The position numbers and the translations under genes are program-made. Below, in pieces: positions 17,810 through 30,987 of a stretch of 64,000 nt of DNA; positions within the stretch are counted from its first letter, which is position 1, and the number at the start of each line of letters is the position of its first letter. The stretch spans positions 186,001 through 250,000 of the forward strand of contig BPJV01000004.1 of NCBI GenBank assembly GCA_026004795.1, read 5' to 3'. This DNA is from Pirellulaceae bacterium. GTDB lineage: Bacteria > Planctomycetota > Planctomycetia > Pirellulales > Pirellulaceae. The notes under the pieces were generated by a model. The model worked only from the letters and a program-made list of their open reading frames with translations, was not told where the DNA came from and ran no database searches.

Positions 17810-19339
17810 ATGACTGCCACGGAGACCGGCTCTGAACAACCCACGGCAACCGGCGCTGACGCCGCGGAAAAGAAGTTGACGATTGACGTAAAGGTGGAGG
17901 AGAAGTCTCCATGCGAGCGTCACGTGGTGGTCACAATTCCGGAAGCCGAGGTTGCGCGAGCTCGAAGAAAAATCTTCGATGAAATTGCCCCCAAAGCAGA
18001 ACTGCCCGGGTTTCGTGCCGGAAAGGCTCCGCGAAAATTGGTCGAGTCTCGCTTTCGAGATCAGGTCGATGAGCGGGTAAAGACGGAGTTGGTGATGGAG
18101 AGTCTGGAGCAGATCACCGAGGGCGATTACTTTACCGCCATCGGTGAACCAGAGTTCGACTTCGTCGCCATTGAGGTTCCTGACGAGGGGGATTTTGTCT
18201 ACGAATTCGATATCGAAGTTCGTCCTGATTTCGATACTCCCGAATGGAAGGGGCTGGAGCTTCGCCGCCCCGTGGCCACGGTTGACGACAAAGCGGTCAA
18301 CGAGCATCTCAAGCGCGTGTTGGTTCGGTTGATCGCCGGAGACGTCGTCGAGGATGGTTGTCAGCCCTACGATACGGTGACGGTCGATGTGCGGATTCGC
18401 CATGAAGGCAAGCTGGTCGACGAACTGGAGGACCAAGAGATCTCCGTTCGTGATAAGCTCGCTTTCGCGGATGTGGAATTCACCGGCTTTGCAGACGCAA
18501 TGGGCGGAAAAAAGGCGGGTGAGACCGTTACCCTGCGGGCCACGGTTTCGGAAGAGGCTAAAGCTGAGGAGCTGCGGGGTAAGGAGATCGAGGCTGAGTT
18601 CACGATCAAGGAAGTACGGCGCATCGACATCGATTCGCTCACCCGACAGCAGCTGGATTCGTTAGGGTTCGACAACGTCGACGAGCTGCGTGATTTTGTC
18701 AGGCAAGAGCTTGAACGCCAAGTTGAATACCAGCAGCGATCGAAATTGCGTCGGGAGATCGTCGATCAATTGTTGCAAAATGCCGATTGGGAGCTTCCGC
18801 CGACGTTGGTCGAGCGGCAGACGCATCGTGAGTTGAGGCGAATGATTTTGGAGTGCCAGCGTGCCGGACTGCCTGAGGAAGTCATTAAGACTTATGTCGC
18901 TCGGCAACGCTTGAACGCCAAGGCGTCTACCGAGCGAGCATTGCGAGAGCATTTCGTTCTGGAACGGATCGGCGAAGATTTGCAAATCGAGCCGACCGAG
19001 CAAGACTACGAAGAAGAAATTCTCACCATCGCCGAACGTACCGATTCAACGCCACGAGCGGTACGTGCCCAGCTGCAACGGGGCGGAGAAATGGATGCCC
19101 TGAGAAACGAGATCATCGAACGCAAAGTGCTGGATGCCATCTTGGAGGCGGCCAAGATCACGGACGTCGAAGCGCCGGAACTGCTTGGTGAAAACACCGA
19201 CACCTATGCTCTCGATCATGCAGTGGCTGGTAAGAAGTCCGCGATTCCGGAGGCGAAGCATGCCGATGATGCTCCACAACGGCCGGGTGCCCCCAAGCTG
19301 CCCGAAAAGAGTGAGAACAAGGAGGCGTGGGAGAATTAG
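17810..19339 (+). CDS. tig: Trigger factor
   Basis: VVVTIPEAEVARARRKIFDEIAPKAELPGFRAGKAPRKLVESRF ribosome-binding signature, PPIase-like middle, helical C-terminal domain. Confidence 0.95.
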   Translation: MTATETGSEQPTATGADAAEKKLTIDVKVEEKSPCERHVVVTIPEAEVARARRKIFDEIAPKAELPGFRAGKAPRKLVESRFRDQVDERVKTELVMESLEQITEGDYFTAIGEPEFDFVAIEVPDEGDFVYEFDIEVRPDFDTPEWKGLELRRPVATVDDKAVNEHLKRVLVRLIAGDVVEDGCQPYDTVTVDVRIRHEGKLVDELEDQEISVRDKLAFADVEFTGFADAMGGKKAGETVTLRATVSEEAKAEELRGKEIEAEFTIKEVRRIDIDSLTRQQLDSLGFDNVDELRDFVRQELERQVEYQQRSKLRREIVDQLLQNADWELPPTLVERQTHRELRRMILECQRAGLPEEVIKTYVARQRLNAKASTERALREHFVLERIGEDLQIEPTEQDYEEEILTIAERTDSTPRAVRAQLQRGGEMDALRNEIIERKVLDAILEAAKITDVEAPELLGENTDTYALDHAVAGKKSAIPEAKHADDAPQRPGAPKLPEKSENKEAWEN

Positions 19340-19615
19340 GTAATTGGTGGCAATGGGCGCACCACTGAGGAAAGGCTCTCCCGGGCTTGGCGAAAGCGAC
19401 CATCGGCGTGGACGTGCCTGATCGGGACGTTTCCCTTCCCATTTCTGCTTCAGTCGCAGCACCTGCAGTCGGTAACGGCCCGCCGGTTGATGAGAAGGAG
19501 GGCGCCAGAGCGGTTGGGTCGAAGCAATCCGTCGCCATGGGGTGGCGCGTGCTGCGGTAGGCTGCTGGGAGTTCAATCCACCGTGTCCCCCAAGGCGATC
19601 ATCTCCGGTCGGTGA

Positions 19616-21336
19616 TTATAAGTTTGTCGACCGCTTACCGTGCATGGAATTGTCGTGCATGCACCAAGAGCGAAAGTTGACGCACCGCACTTGCGGTATC
19701 CGGCTGGCAACGATTGGGAAAGTCGGATCGACCAATCCAGCGGCAGCCCACGACTGTAGCATTTCGGCTCGATCGATGGGAGCTGCCGCGGGCACGCCGG
19801 TTGATTTGAGCAACACCAGCTCGGTGGCATGAATTTGTAATGCCAGGTATGCCGCAATCGAATCGCTTGTCGTCTCCCACCCATTTGGCAATTCAGAGAT
19901 CTTGTTGTCAGGTAGATAAAACGCGGCTGGACGGACGATTGCGGCGCTGGGTAGGGAGCAGCGGGACTGGAGGTGATGGGCCAGCGCAGTTGGAGAGCCG
20001 ATGACTGGCAAATCGGGCAACATCCAGGTCAGAACGTCGCTGGTAGCCTCAAGCAGTCGCACACAGGTCCAATGGACATCGGTGGGAGGGAAATCATGTT
20101 GGGCGTCGAGTTGCCGCATCGCCTCGACGATTTCGCCGCCACCGACGATGAGCAGGTGGTGGGCGGGCGTTTCGTTCGTTAGCCAACGTCGTAAATGGGT
20201 GCCCAGATTAGGGAGATCTAATAGGCTGCCACCAATCTTGACAACGCGAATGGTTGGTGTGGATTGGGCCTGCTGAAGTGCCCAAAGCTGCGCACAAGCG
20301 TAGGCAGGTGCACATCGCGCTACCCCTTCGTCTACAAGTTCCGCTAGCCAATAAAACGTCTCCGCTCGTCCGCTACCCCGAAGTCGCTCCGCCAGTTCGC
20401 GACTAAGCCCCGCCGCATGACCAGAGAATAGGATCCGGGGCCGCCGCTGTCCCAGGTGTGGGCGAAGGACGCGGAACTGTTGATCGACCGCCTGCAGCAA
20501 GGTTTCGATTTGCCGGTCGAGAAACTGGCGAGCCATGGCTTCGACGACCGAATCGGGCAGCGTTTCTTGATCTTCACCGACCATCCGTGCGATCCGCGCC
20601 GCTGCGTATTCCCTCGTCCTGGGGCGACCGTCCGCACTGTCGCGACATTGCGGCTGCGCAGTTGCCAGGCCGAGCACTAAGAGTACATCCCAGGTATCGG
20701 CAAAACGTTCCGCCATCAGCGGACATGGCCTTCCTTCCCAATCGATCTCCGCAGCAATCGCCATCAACGGAGTCCGTTGGCAACCGCTGTAGACGAGCTG
20801 ACCAGCCAGCAGACGCTGTCGGTCGGTGCGCGCCTCGGTAGCAATTCCACCATCCGCCAAAGGAATGAGGTCGGTGGTTGTAGAACCGATATCGATGAGC
20901 AAGTCGACGGCCGGCAACCTTGCGCCCGACTCGGTCACCACCCACTGCGCCAGGGCTCTCCAGTTGGAGGCCGCTACTTCCCATGGGTTCGTGACAGCCT
21001 GCTCGATGTTCCACCAATGTCCGTCCACCGTGTAGACCGCCACCTGCTCCGGCCGGGAAACGATGTCGGCAGCCTGCGCGAGTATATGGCGAACACCAGC
21101 GCGACGGGTGGGAAAGCAATCGGCTAATTCGCCAGTCATGGTTACCGCCAGCTGGACTTCCGAGGGCTCTATCTCGAGCGCATGTAGACCACGCAACAGC
21201 CACTGCGAAAGCTCGTCGGCCTGTTGCCACATGGCGAAGGGAACTGACCAGGTACGCCCATCGCAGGTAGCCAGTTTCAAATTGGCCCCTCCAATATCGG
21301 CGCCCACAATGTTCGGCGAGGGTGTCCAATACGAAC

Positions 21337-21340
<4 letters not shown>
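19616..21340 (-). CDS. Fusion of hydantoinase/oxoprolinase-type H4MPT-linked C1 protein (MfnF-like) with amino-acid-kinase domain (MfnE-like)
   Basis: N-term VGADIGGANLKLA...LLIDIGSTTTDLIPL...VYSGCQRTPL (ASKHA/hydantoinase A); C-term IRVVKIGGSLLDL...LIVGGGEIVEAMR...TSDSIAAYLALQIHATELVLLKSTGV (amino acid kinase). Confidence 0.82.
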
Positions 21341-23340
<2,000 letters not shown>

Positions 23341-24010
23341 TAGCTAGCGATCCCTTAAGTCGACGAAGCACTTCTCTGGTTAGAGAATACTTTATGGTCG
23401 GCTAGCGTTACCAGGGCGAGAGGCATTTCTGCTGCCGTAATGTGCATTGGACGTTTCTACCAATACAGAAAGGGAACGCCGTCGATTCTCCCCTGAAAAC
23501 GCATCTGGAGGAACATCAAGCGCAAGCGCCCTCGAAGGTTGCGGACGGTGGTGATCACCCCTCGGGCCCTCCTGATCTCGACATCGCACCTTCTCGTTCA
23601 TCCTCCACAAGGAGGCTGTTTCGGTGTGCTGGAATTGGTCGCTCGCTCGTGTAGAAGGCATCCTAATGACCGGCCTGTCGTCGAACAGCCTCCCCATCGT
23701 CTGGATACCCCGGCCGACCGGGAACAGCCACCATCGCAACGGCACTCGTCCTGTATTCTTAACGCTGCGATGCCACTCGGCCAGCGATGGGACGTCGCCT
23801 CGCTATTCTCCTACGCTTGGCCTACCTGGCCGATCGTCTGGCCGGACGACGACAAGTGCCTCCGTCTCACGAAGCTTGCTGATGAGCTGCTTTGGGCTGT
23901 GGCGCTTACTGCTCATGAGAGTCCTCCTGATCGAATTCAGGCAGTTGGACCCTCATAATTCATGGACTATTTTGGGGAGGCACCCGAGTGCAATGGCGGA
24001 GGAAGGAGGG

Positions 24011-24883
24011 TTACGTCGAGGCGCGTGCCGGGGGATGCGCCGGGATGACGCGATGAAAATGCAGCTTAACCTCCAGATCTACCACGCGACGGACCCCCTC
24101 GACGAGACATTGCGGCTCGTTCTCCTCTTGCCCGATGCGGATGATCTCATCCAGTGGGGTGCCCGGCGCGACTGAGAACGTCCGCTGGTTGATAATCTGG
24201 TTTCCTGCGTCCAGCTCCGGAATGATGAAGTGGCATGTGGCTCCGAAGGTCAGCATTCTGGAGGCGTAGGCGTCATGATAGGGGCGAAAACCGGGAAATC
24301 CGGGCAACAATCCGTGGTGGAGGTTGATGATGCGACCTCCTGCAAATTTCCAACAAGTGTCCGGAGGCAGCACGCGCATGTAGCGGGCAAGGATGATGTA
24401 ATCGACGTCATACGCATCGACCAACCGGACAAACGCTTCGTTGTCTGCGGTCCCATCGGGCAAGCCAATATGATGGAAGGGGATGCCGAATTCTTGGGCC
24501 AACGACTCGCACTTGCGACGATTGCCCAACATTACTCGCACATCGGCATTGATGATGCCATCGCGACAAGCCTCCAGCACAGCGCGCGGCGTGCTTTCTT
24601 GAAACGTGGTGCAAATGGCCAATCGCGCGCGGCGTTTGGGAGTGGGAGTCCACACGCGGACGGAAAGCCCTTTTCGTTCGCCGATCTCCAACATCGAACG
24701 GCGAATCGGGTCCCAACGTTGAGGATCGATGTTGAAGCGGCACATCATCGCAAAGACGCACGCTTCGTCGTGGTCGTACATCTGAATCTCGGCAATGCTT
24801 CCCCCTTGGGTGGTTGCCTCGTGGATGATCGGATCGGCCAGGCCTACGTTATCGGGGCCGATCGCAGTGACTACGATTTCCAT
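24011..24883 (-). CDS. purU: Formyltetrahydrofolate deformylase
   Basis: N-term ACT-like MEIVVTAIGPDNVGLADPIIHEA; formyltransferase core INLHHGLLPGFPGFRPYHDAYASRMLTFGATCHFIIPELDAGNQI. Confidence 0.85.
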   Translation of the reverse strand: MEIVVTAIGPDNVGLADPIIHEATTQGGSIAEIQMYDHDEACVFAMMCRFNIDPQRWDPIRRSMLEIGERKGLSVRVWTPTPKRRARLAICTTFQESTPRAVLEACRDGIINADVRVMLGNRRKCESLAQEFGIPFHHIGLPDGTADNEAFVRLVDAYDVDYIILARYMRVLPPDTCWKFAGGRIINLHHGLLPGFPGFRPYHDAYASRMLTFGATCHFIIPELDAGNQIINQRTFSVAPGTPLDEIIRIGQEENEPQCLVEGVRRVVDLEVKLHFHRVIPAHPPARAST

Positions 24884-25191
24884 GGAATCTCCGCTGCGTT
24901 TTCGAAGGTATCGAATCTCACCATTCGGTCCTGTGGGTGATCGTTCTCGTGGAACAAACTTTCCGCGACTCGTGTTGGAAAGCCAGCGGCGGTTGTTTTT
25001 TGCCGAACAGGTCGTGTCAGGACGGTAGGTCGAGTGTGGCACAGTTTACCGTTCTTCTCCCCACGATGTTAGGTTGGCTTGAACAAAACTTCTGGTACCA
25101 TCAACGCCTGAGAACGGACTGTCGAATTGTGAGAGGCCCAACGAGCAGAAACACCATGGGGTAGACCTACCGGGCCCTTCTCAGGCAGACG

Positions 25192-25671
25192 GTGCTGGGA
25201 CGGTTGATGGGGAGTATTTCGGGGGTGGGATTGACTATGCGACCAGTGACCATCACTCGGGAACAGGTTCCCGAAGGCAAATCGCTGTGTGATTACTGTA
25301 CGGCCAAGTGCTGTCGGTATTTTGCCCTGCCTATCGACGCGCCAGAGACGGTGAGGGATTGGGACTTCATCCGCTGGTTCTTGCTCCATGACCGCGCGAC
25401 GGTTTTCGTGGAGGACGAGAGTTGGTACCTGTTGGTACATACGGAGTGCAAACATTTGCGGCCGGACCATCGTTGCGGAATCTACGACACGCGTCCGGAG
25501 ATTTGCCGTGAGTATTCGACCGACAATTGCGAATTCGATGAGGATGCGACGTACGATGCGTACTTCGAGACTCCCGAACAGGTTGCTGAGTTCATGGAGG
25601 CGACCGTGTTGCAGGCCGATCTGGGATGCGTGCGTACCCCAGAACCGCCCGAATTGCCAGTGCTCCGTTAG
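25192..25671 (+). CDS. YkgJ family cysteine cluster protein
   Basis: CDYCTAKCCRYFALPID and CKHLRPDHRCGIYDTRPEICREYSTDNCEF cysteine cluster; exact start uncertain. Confidence 0.85.
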   Translation: MLGRLMGSISGVGLTMRPVTITREQVPEGKSLCDYCTAKCCRYFALPIDAPETVRDWDFIRWFLLHDRATVFVEDESWYLLVHTECKHLRPDHRCGIYDTRPEICREYSTDNCEFDEDATYDAYFETPEQVAEFMEATVLQADLGCVRTPEPPELPVLR

Positions 25672-25753
25672 CTGTCGTCCTTAGCTTGTTCCCCCTTTCT
25701 TGTTGACCTTTTGACTTACTTTTGACTTGTTGCAAACCAGGAGTCGATACCAC

Positions 25754-27109
25754 GTGGCGCAGGGACTGATCCAACCTCGAACCCTTAAGGGCTTTCGCGA
25801 CTATCCTCCCTCGGTCATGATGCCCCGAGAGCAGATCATGGACATCGCGCGCCGCGTCTACCGGCGCTACGGCTTCAGTCCCATCGATACGCCGGCGCTG
25901 GAGTATCTGGAAATACTGACCGGTAAGGGTAGTGAAGAGACCGACCGGCAGTTGTACCGATTCGAAGACCACGGTGGCCGCAAGGTTGGTTTGCGATTCG
26001 ATTTGACCGTACCCTTGGCTCGGTTTGCCGCGCAACACATTCAGCAGTTGGGAACGCCCTTCAAACGCTACCATATCGCCCCCGTGTGGCGTGGCGAGAG
26101 CCCTCAGGCAGGGCGTTTTCGTGAGTTCTTGCAATGTGACTTTGACACGATCGGTACGGAATCGGTGGCTGCCGATATCGAAACGGCGCTTGTCATCCAC
26201 GACTTGTTGACGGAGATTGGCATCACGAACTTCGTCCTTCGGATCAATACCCGGCAACTTCTCAACGGATTGCTCGAAAAACATGGTTTGCAAGAGCGAG
26301 CCACGCCCGTTTTGCGCGCGTTGGATAAGCTGGACAAGATCGGCGCCGCAGGGGTTCTTCAAGAATTGTCGGAAACGGCGCAGGTGTCCGTGGAGCAGAG
26401 TGAGGCCATCCTCGGCCTGGCGTCGATTCACGGCTCGGTCGACCAGGTGCTGAGTCAGGTGGCTGATCTGGTGCAGGGAAGTGAAAAGGGGGAGGCCGGC
26501 GTGGAGCGGTTGTACCAGATCACCGGGGCGCTCAAGCAATTGGGGATCGCCCCCGAACGCTACCGCATCGACGTGGCCATCGCGCGTGGTTTGGACTACT
26601 ACACCGGCGTGATCTACGAAACGACGCTGACTGACTTGCCAGCGATGGGGAGCGTGTGTTCCGGGGGAAGGTATGATAATCTGGCGGAGCTGTACACCAA
26701 GCAGCATCTGCCGGGCATCGGCGCATCGCTGGGCATCGACCGCTTGTTAGCCGCCATGGAGCAGCTTGGTATGCTTCCGGCGGTCCACACGCCGGCTGCC
26801 GTATTCATTCCGTATTTCGACGCCGATCGGCTCGCTTCCTACCTGCAGCTGGCGCGCGTTTTGCGAAACGAGGGGTTGGGGGTCGAAGTCTACCCGGATC
26901 CAAAGAAACTAGGGGCGCAGCTGAAGTATGCCGTTCAGCGGGGATTTCCGGTGGCCGTGATCGCCGGTTCGCGCGAACTGGAAGCGGGCCTTGTGCAAGT
27001 CAAGGACTTGCGCACCAAGCAAGCGTCGGAAGTGCCCTGGAGTGTCGATGCTCCCCAACCCTTGGTCGATCTCTTGAAGAATCTACTGGGGAGGGCAGAA
27101 TCAGCTTAG
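25754..27109 (+). CDS. hisS: Histidyl-tRNA synthetase
   Basis: TLKGFRDYPPSVMMPREQI, FDLTVPLARFAAQH, HIAPVWRGESPQAGRFREFLQCDFDTIG, ARGLDYYTGVIYE, GGRYDNL; probable GTG start at 25754. Confidence 0.96.
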   Translation: MAQGLIQPRTLKGFRDYPPSVMMPREQIMDIARRVYRRYGFSPIDTPALEYLEILTGKGSEETDRQLYRFEDHGGRKVGLRFDLTVPLARFAAQHIQQLGTPFKRYHIAPVWRGESPQAGRFREFLQCDFDTIGTESVAADIETALVIHDLLTEIGITNFVLRINTRQLLNGLLEKHGLQERATPVLRALDKLDKIGAAGVLQELSETAQVSVEQSEAILGLASIHGSVDQVLSQVADLVQGSEKGEAGVERLYQITGALKQLGIAPERYRIDVAIARGLDYYTGVIYETTLTDLPAMGSVCSGGRYDNLAELYTKQHLPGIGASLGIDRLLAAMEQLGMLPAVHTPAAVFIPYFDADRLASYLQLARVLRNEGLGVEVYPDPKKLGAQLKYAVQRGFPVAVIAGSRELEAGLVQVKDLRTKQASEVPWSVDAPQPLVDLLKNLLGRAESA

Positions 27110-27216
27110 TGTCAGGCGGCGACCGCCGGGGGATGGAACCGTCTAGTCGATGGGTCCGACTGGCTGGTCACCCAGGTTCCGCCCTGGCACCGCACGGCAT
27201 CATGGGCCGAGAGAAA

Positions 27217-30200
27217 TTACGCGGTGTCGGGGCTTCCCCGATCCGGATGTTGAAGATACTGAGCGACATCGGGGCGAAGCATATAAGGGCGACGCGGTTG
27301 GGCGGTCAGATCGTCTTCCTGCAACCGATACTCTTCGTCGGCACTGCCGTACCGAGAATGTGAGGCGGTAGCGACCTCCGTAGTGCTATTCTCCGTCCTG
27401 GCAGCGCCATTGCCACCGTGGGCATCTGGCCGACGGGAGGGGGGGGGAGCATGGCAACGGAAAATTCGCCCCAAGGGGCTTGCCAACAGGGCGGGAAGAA
27501 AGATCAAATCGCCCACCAAGGCCGCCGATAGGAGGGTCAACATCAAGGTGCCGAATCGTTGGGTAGGAGTGAACGTGCTCAATGCGAATACACTCAAGCC
27601 GAGGCCACCGATGATCGTCGTTTGGGTCATCGCCGGAGCCACATGGGTGTACGCTTTGAAGATGGCGGCCCGGCGATCCAAACCTTCTCGCAAGCCATTG
27701 CGGAACCAGGTGAGGAAGTGGATCGTGTCGTCCACGGCGACTCCCATGGCCACGCTGGCGGTCATCATCGTTCCGATATCGATCAGCGTGCCGAGATGCC
27801 CCATGAATCCGAAAATGACGACCACCGGGAAAACGTTGGGGATCATCGAGATCGCACCGGCCGCGACCGCTTGCATCAAGTTGTCTGGGCGGAATGTCTG
27901 CCAGAACGTTCTGGCCGGAGACAGCAAACACGTCATCACCACAGCGATCAGCGCGAAGGCCCAAGCCACGCTCTCGATCAGACTGATGAGCAACGTTCGT
28001 TGTGCTTTGTACACCACGGGAACCACTCCCGTGTACACGACGTCCAAAGAACCGGGGTAGGCAACTTGTTCCACCGGCCGGTCGATCTTCTGCGGCGGCG
28101 AACTGACAAGCGAATCAACGGCCTGTAGCATCTGATGGGCATCAACGATATGCGGGTTGGCCTGTCGAATGAACTCGAGATCGTATTGAGGATGTGGGTC
28201 CAACAACACGATGCATTCGAACTGTTTCAGGTACGCCGCCCACTTATCGCTGGTCGCTTTTCCATTATCAAGTGGAAAACGCTCCGGATCATGCCACATG
28301 GTTTGCGAGATCGTCTCGTTGACGAGACTGTGCGCCAACGTTTCAGCGAACAGGCGTTTGCGCTCCGAGGTGTCAACAAGCGAGCGATCCTCCGCGGGCG
28401 ACTGAGGCCGAGAACCGCTATCCAGCGGTGCATCGGCGGCGGTATCCGCTGGTTTATCGAAGCCGAGCACCAGCACTTCGCCGCGCACACGCCCGTCTCC
28501 TTCATCACTTTGGGCAAGGATTTCTCGCAGTACTTGTTCACGGCAACGGTAACCCGCCAATACTGGCTCGACGACCGACCGCAACGACGAGACGAACTGG
28601 CCATAATCGACGTCGTTGAGCGCTCCCAAGCGCAAGCTGATGCGCCACAATTCCGTGCCGGCCGCCTCGGGGGAGTCTTCGATCGCCAAATAGTCTGTTT
28701 TCAAGAGTTTGGGTAACGCTTCCGACAGCAGGCGATTGGCGGCGCTACGCTTCAAGCGGGCGCGAAATCCGGGCTCCGCCACTGGCATGTCACCCAACAG
28801 GGTGACGGCCGACATGCCCCGACCGACGATATCCTCGCCTTCGTAGCCGAACTGGTCTTGCAGAACCTGCTGGATTCGAGCCACCGCTTCCGCCCGCTCG
28901 AGCACCGACATCTGTATTCGCGAGTTCTTGAGCTCGTCAACACTGTCGACCTCGTCGGACTCCAAGGGACGCTGCAATTCTTTGGGAAAACGCACGACGA
29001 GCTCCATGGGAACCAGCCGACCGAAATTGCTTTCCAGCCATGCGTAATCACGAATGATCTGCGAATCGCTGTCGAACAGTTTGAGCAACTGCACACTGGT
29101 GCGAATCTTTGTCAGCCCATATCCCAGCCCGATCATGGTGGTCAAGCATAGGGCATTGACCAGCCAATGACGGCGCAAGATGAAATTGCCCATGCCCTCC
29201 CAGAAGCGCAGGATCCGGTCTGCCGAGCCATGTTGAGACTGTCGCAACTTCTTCGCCGGAGGCGGAAAGACCGTCAGGGCGCTGGGCAAGTAAATGTACA
29301 GCAGGACCAGCGTCGCCATCACTCCCATGGCCGAGAAAATGCCAAATTTTCGGATCGGCAAAATGTTGCTCGAGCATAGGGACAGCAGCCCAATGGCGGT
29401 GGTCAGAGCGGCCAGGGTGCACGGGACCACGGCGTGAGAAATGGCTCGCTCCGGTGCAAGGCGTTGTCCCTCCTCGACCACTGCGTCGCGATAGTAATTG
29501 ATAATGTGGATCGCCCCGGCCATCCCCAATACGTAGACCAACGAGGGCATGGTGAGCAAGATGGCGTCGACCGAGGCGTGGCACCACCAGACCATGCTCA
29601 GACTGGCCATGGCACTGACGCCACCGACAAAAAACACCATGGTCATCAGCCGTGTCGACCGCAGCAGCAGCCAACTCAAGCCGAGTCCCAATGCCAAGGA
29701 ATAACCGATCAACCGCACCAGCGTGATGGAACCTTCTTCGTCGATGGCCACGTTGTCCACCGGTGGACCGCCGATATGTAGCACCGGTTCGGCTAGTTCA
29801 GGGCCCTGGGCCAGCAATGAGAATGGTGGTGGGGCGGTCGTCGGGGGAGGAGGCGGAGTTACTCCACACTCTTCAGCCACATCGAAGACTCGCCCGCGAG
29901 GCGACCCCAGGATGCCCCGGCCGATGACCCACTTGAGATTGCGCCGGGCAGGTTCGGTCAAGGTGATCAAGACACAGGTCTGTCGAGGAGGTTCCTCCAC
30001 GGCGATGGCGTCGAAGAAGGCGTACCAGACCTCCGATTGCTCTACCGGGTCGGTCCGTAACAACCTCTCGCGTTGGCCACCGAATCGCGAGTCTACCTGT
30101 TGTTGGACGATCAACTCCCACACCGACTCCCAGCCCTCCGGCAGCTCTGCCAGCTTTTCGGCCGGCAGTATCTCTTTCAATTCGTCCGCCGTCCAACTGA

Positions 30201-30987
30201 AGCCATGCGGCACGGGAGGGCCGAACATCGTTCCAGTCAACCTGGCGATGGCGTTGCGACGGCCCGCGGCGGGATTGGTTGGGGTTGCCAAGGATCCCTC
30301 CGGACCGGTCAATTGCTCTACCAGATCCGGACCGGTTTCGATGCTTTTGAAGAGCGGTGCGGTCAAGCGCCGCGGTTCTTGCCAAAAAGGATTCGGACGC
30401 TCCTCGGTCCCGGGCTCTCCCACCGCAGCCACGAATTGACCTTCGAGTTGAAAACTGCCGGTGGCTCGCTGCAACGCCCGCCACAGCGCTCCCACAACAT
30501 TCGATTTTCCCTCCCAACGATACAATCTGCCGTTGGGCGTGATGTAGTAATGGCGACCGTGCTCGTCGACCAGCCATTTTTCGTTCTTGCCACCCCAATT
30601 CTCATGCAATTCCTTGTCTACGAACAAGGCATAGTCGAAGCCCAATCGTCGGGCGGCGTAGGCATCCGTCCCCGCTTCGTCTTCGGCGGGCATCACATCC
30701 TGACGCAGCTTGGAGACGAACATTTTCAGCCGTTGGTCATCGGCCGTACAGCCTTGCCAGGTGGCCAATACGAATTGCTCGCTAACGAAACGCTTGGCGA
30801 ACCAAGCGAGTTCTTCCGTTTCGCGAAAATCGCTCGGTAACCAATCCTTGACATTGTTTTCCGTCCGCTGCATGGCCATCCGCGCTCCCCGTCCCGCAAA
30901 GGGAACGAAGAAGAAGACGACCATCAGCATCAACAAGGCGTTGGAAATGCCGAAGATCGATTTTTTCGAGTAGAAGGGGTCGCTCAT
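27217..30987 (-). CDS. RND/MMPL-family transporter, 1256 aa
   Basis: Two sets of multi-TM blocks, SMAVGVAVDDTIHFLTWFRNGLREGLDRRAAIFKAYTHVAPAMTQTTIIGGLGL typical of MMPL/RND. Confidence 0.88.
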   Translation of the reverse strand: MSDPFYSKKSIFGISNALLMLMVVFFFVPFAGRGARMAMQRTENNVKDWLPSDFRETEELAWFAKRFVSEQFVLATWQGCTADDQRLKMFVSKLRQDVMPAEDEAGTDAYAARRLGFDYALFVDKELHENWGGKNEKWLVDEHGRHYYITPNGRLYRWEGKSNVVGALWRALQRATGSFQLEGQFVAAVGEPGTEERPNPFWQEPRRLTAPLFKSIETGPDLVEQLTGPEGSLATPTNPAAGRRNAIARLTGTMFGPPVPHGFSWTADELKEILPAEKLAELPEGWESVWELIVQQQVDSRFGGQRERLLRTDPVEQSEVWYAFFDAIAVEEPPRQTCVLITLTEPARRNLKWVIGRGILGSPRGRVFDVAEECGVTPPPPPTTAPPPFSLLAQGPELAEPVLHIGGPPVDNVAIDEEGSITLVRLIGYSLALGLGLSWLLLRSTRLMTMVFFVGGVSAMASLSMVWWCHASVDAILLTMPSLVYVLGMAGAIHIINYYRDAVVEEGQRLAPERAISHAVVPCTLAALTTAIGLLSLCSSNILPIRKFGIFSAMGVMATLVLLYIYLPSALTVFPPPAKKLRQSQHGSADRILRFWEGMGNFILRRHWLVNALCLTTMIGLGYGLTKIRTSVQLLKLFDSDSQIIRDYAWLESNFGRLVPMELVVRFPKELQRPLESDEVDSVDELKNSRIQMSVLERAEAVARIQQVLQDQFGYEGEDIVGRGMSAVTLLGDMPVAEPGFRARLKRSAANRLLSEALPKLLKTDYLAIEDSPEAAGTELWRISLRLGALNDVDYGQFVSSLRSVVEPVLAGYRCREQVLREILAQSDEGDGRVRGEVLVLGFDKPADTAADAPLDSGSRPQSPAEDRSLVDTSERKRLFAETLAHSLVNETISQTMWHDPERFPLDNGKATSDKWAAYLKQFECIVLLDPHPQYDLEFIRQANPHIVDAHQMLQAVDSLVSSPPQKIDRPVEQVAYPGSLDVVYTGVVPVVYKAQRTLLISLIESVAWAFALIAVVMTCLLSPARTFWQTFRPDNLMQAVAAGAISMIPNVFPVVVIFGFMGHLGTLIDIGTMMTASVAMGVAVDDTIHFLTWFRNGLREGLDRRAAIFKAYTHVAPAMTQTTIIGGLGLSVFALSTFTPTQRFGTLMLTLLSAALVGDLIFLPALLASPLGRIFRCHAPPPSRRPDAHGGNGAARTENSTTEVATASHSRYGSADEEYRLQEDDLTAQPRRPYMLRPDVAQYLQHPDRGSPDTA

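Noticed and set aside
17810-19615. tig-clpP-clpX operon
   Set aside because: Trigger factor is present but no clpP or clpX follows; the next gene is convergent
25592-26707. 371-aa minus-strand ORF
   Set aside because: Antisense to hisS
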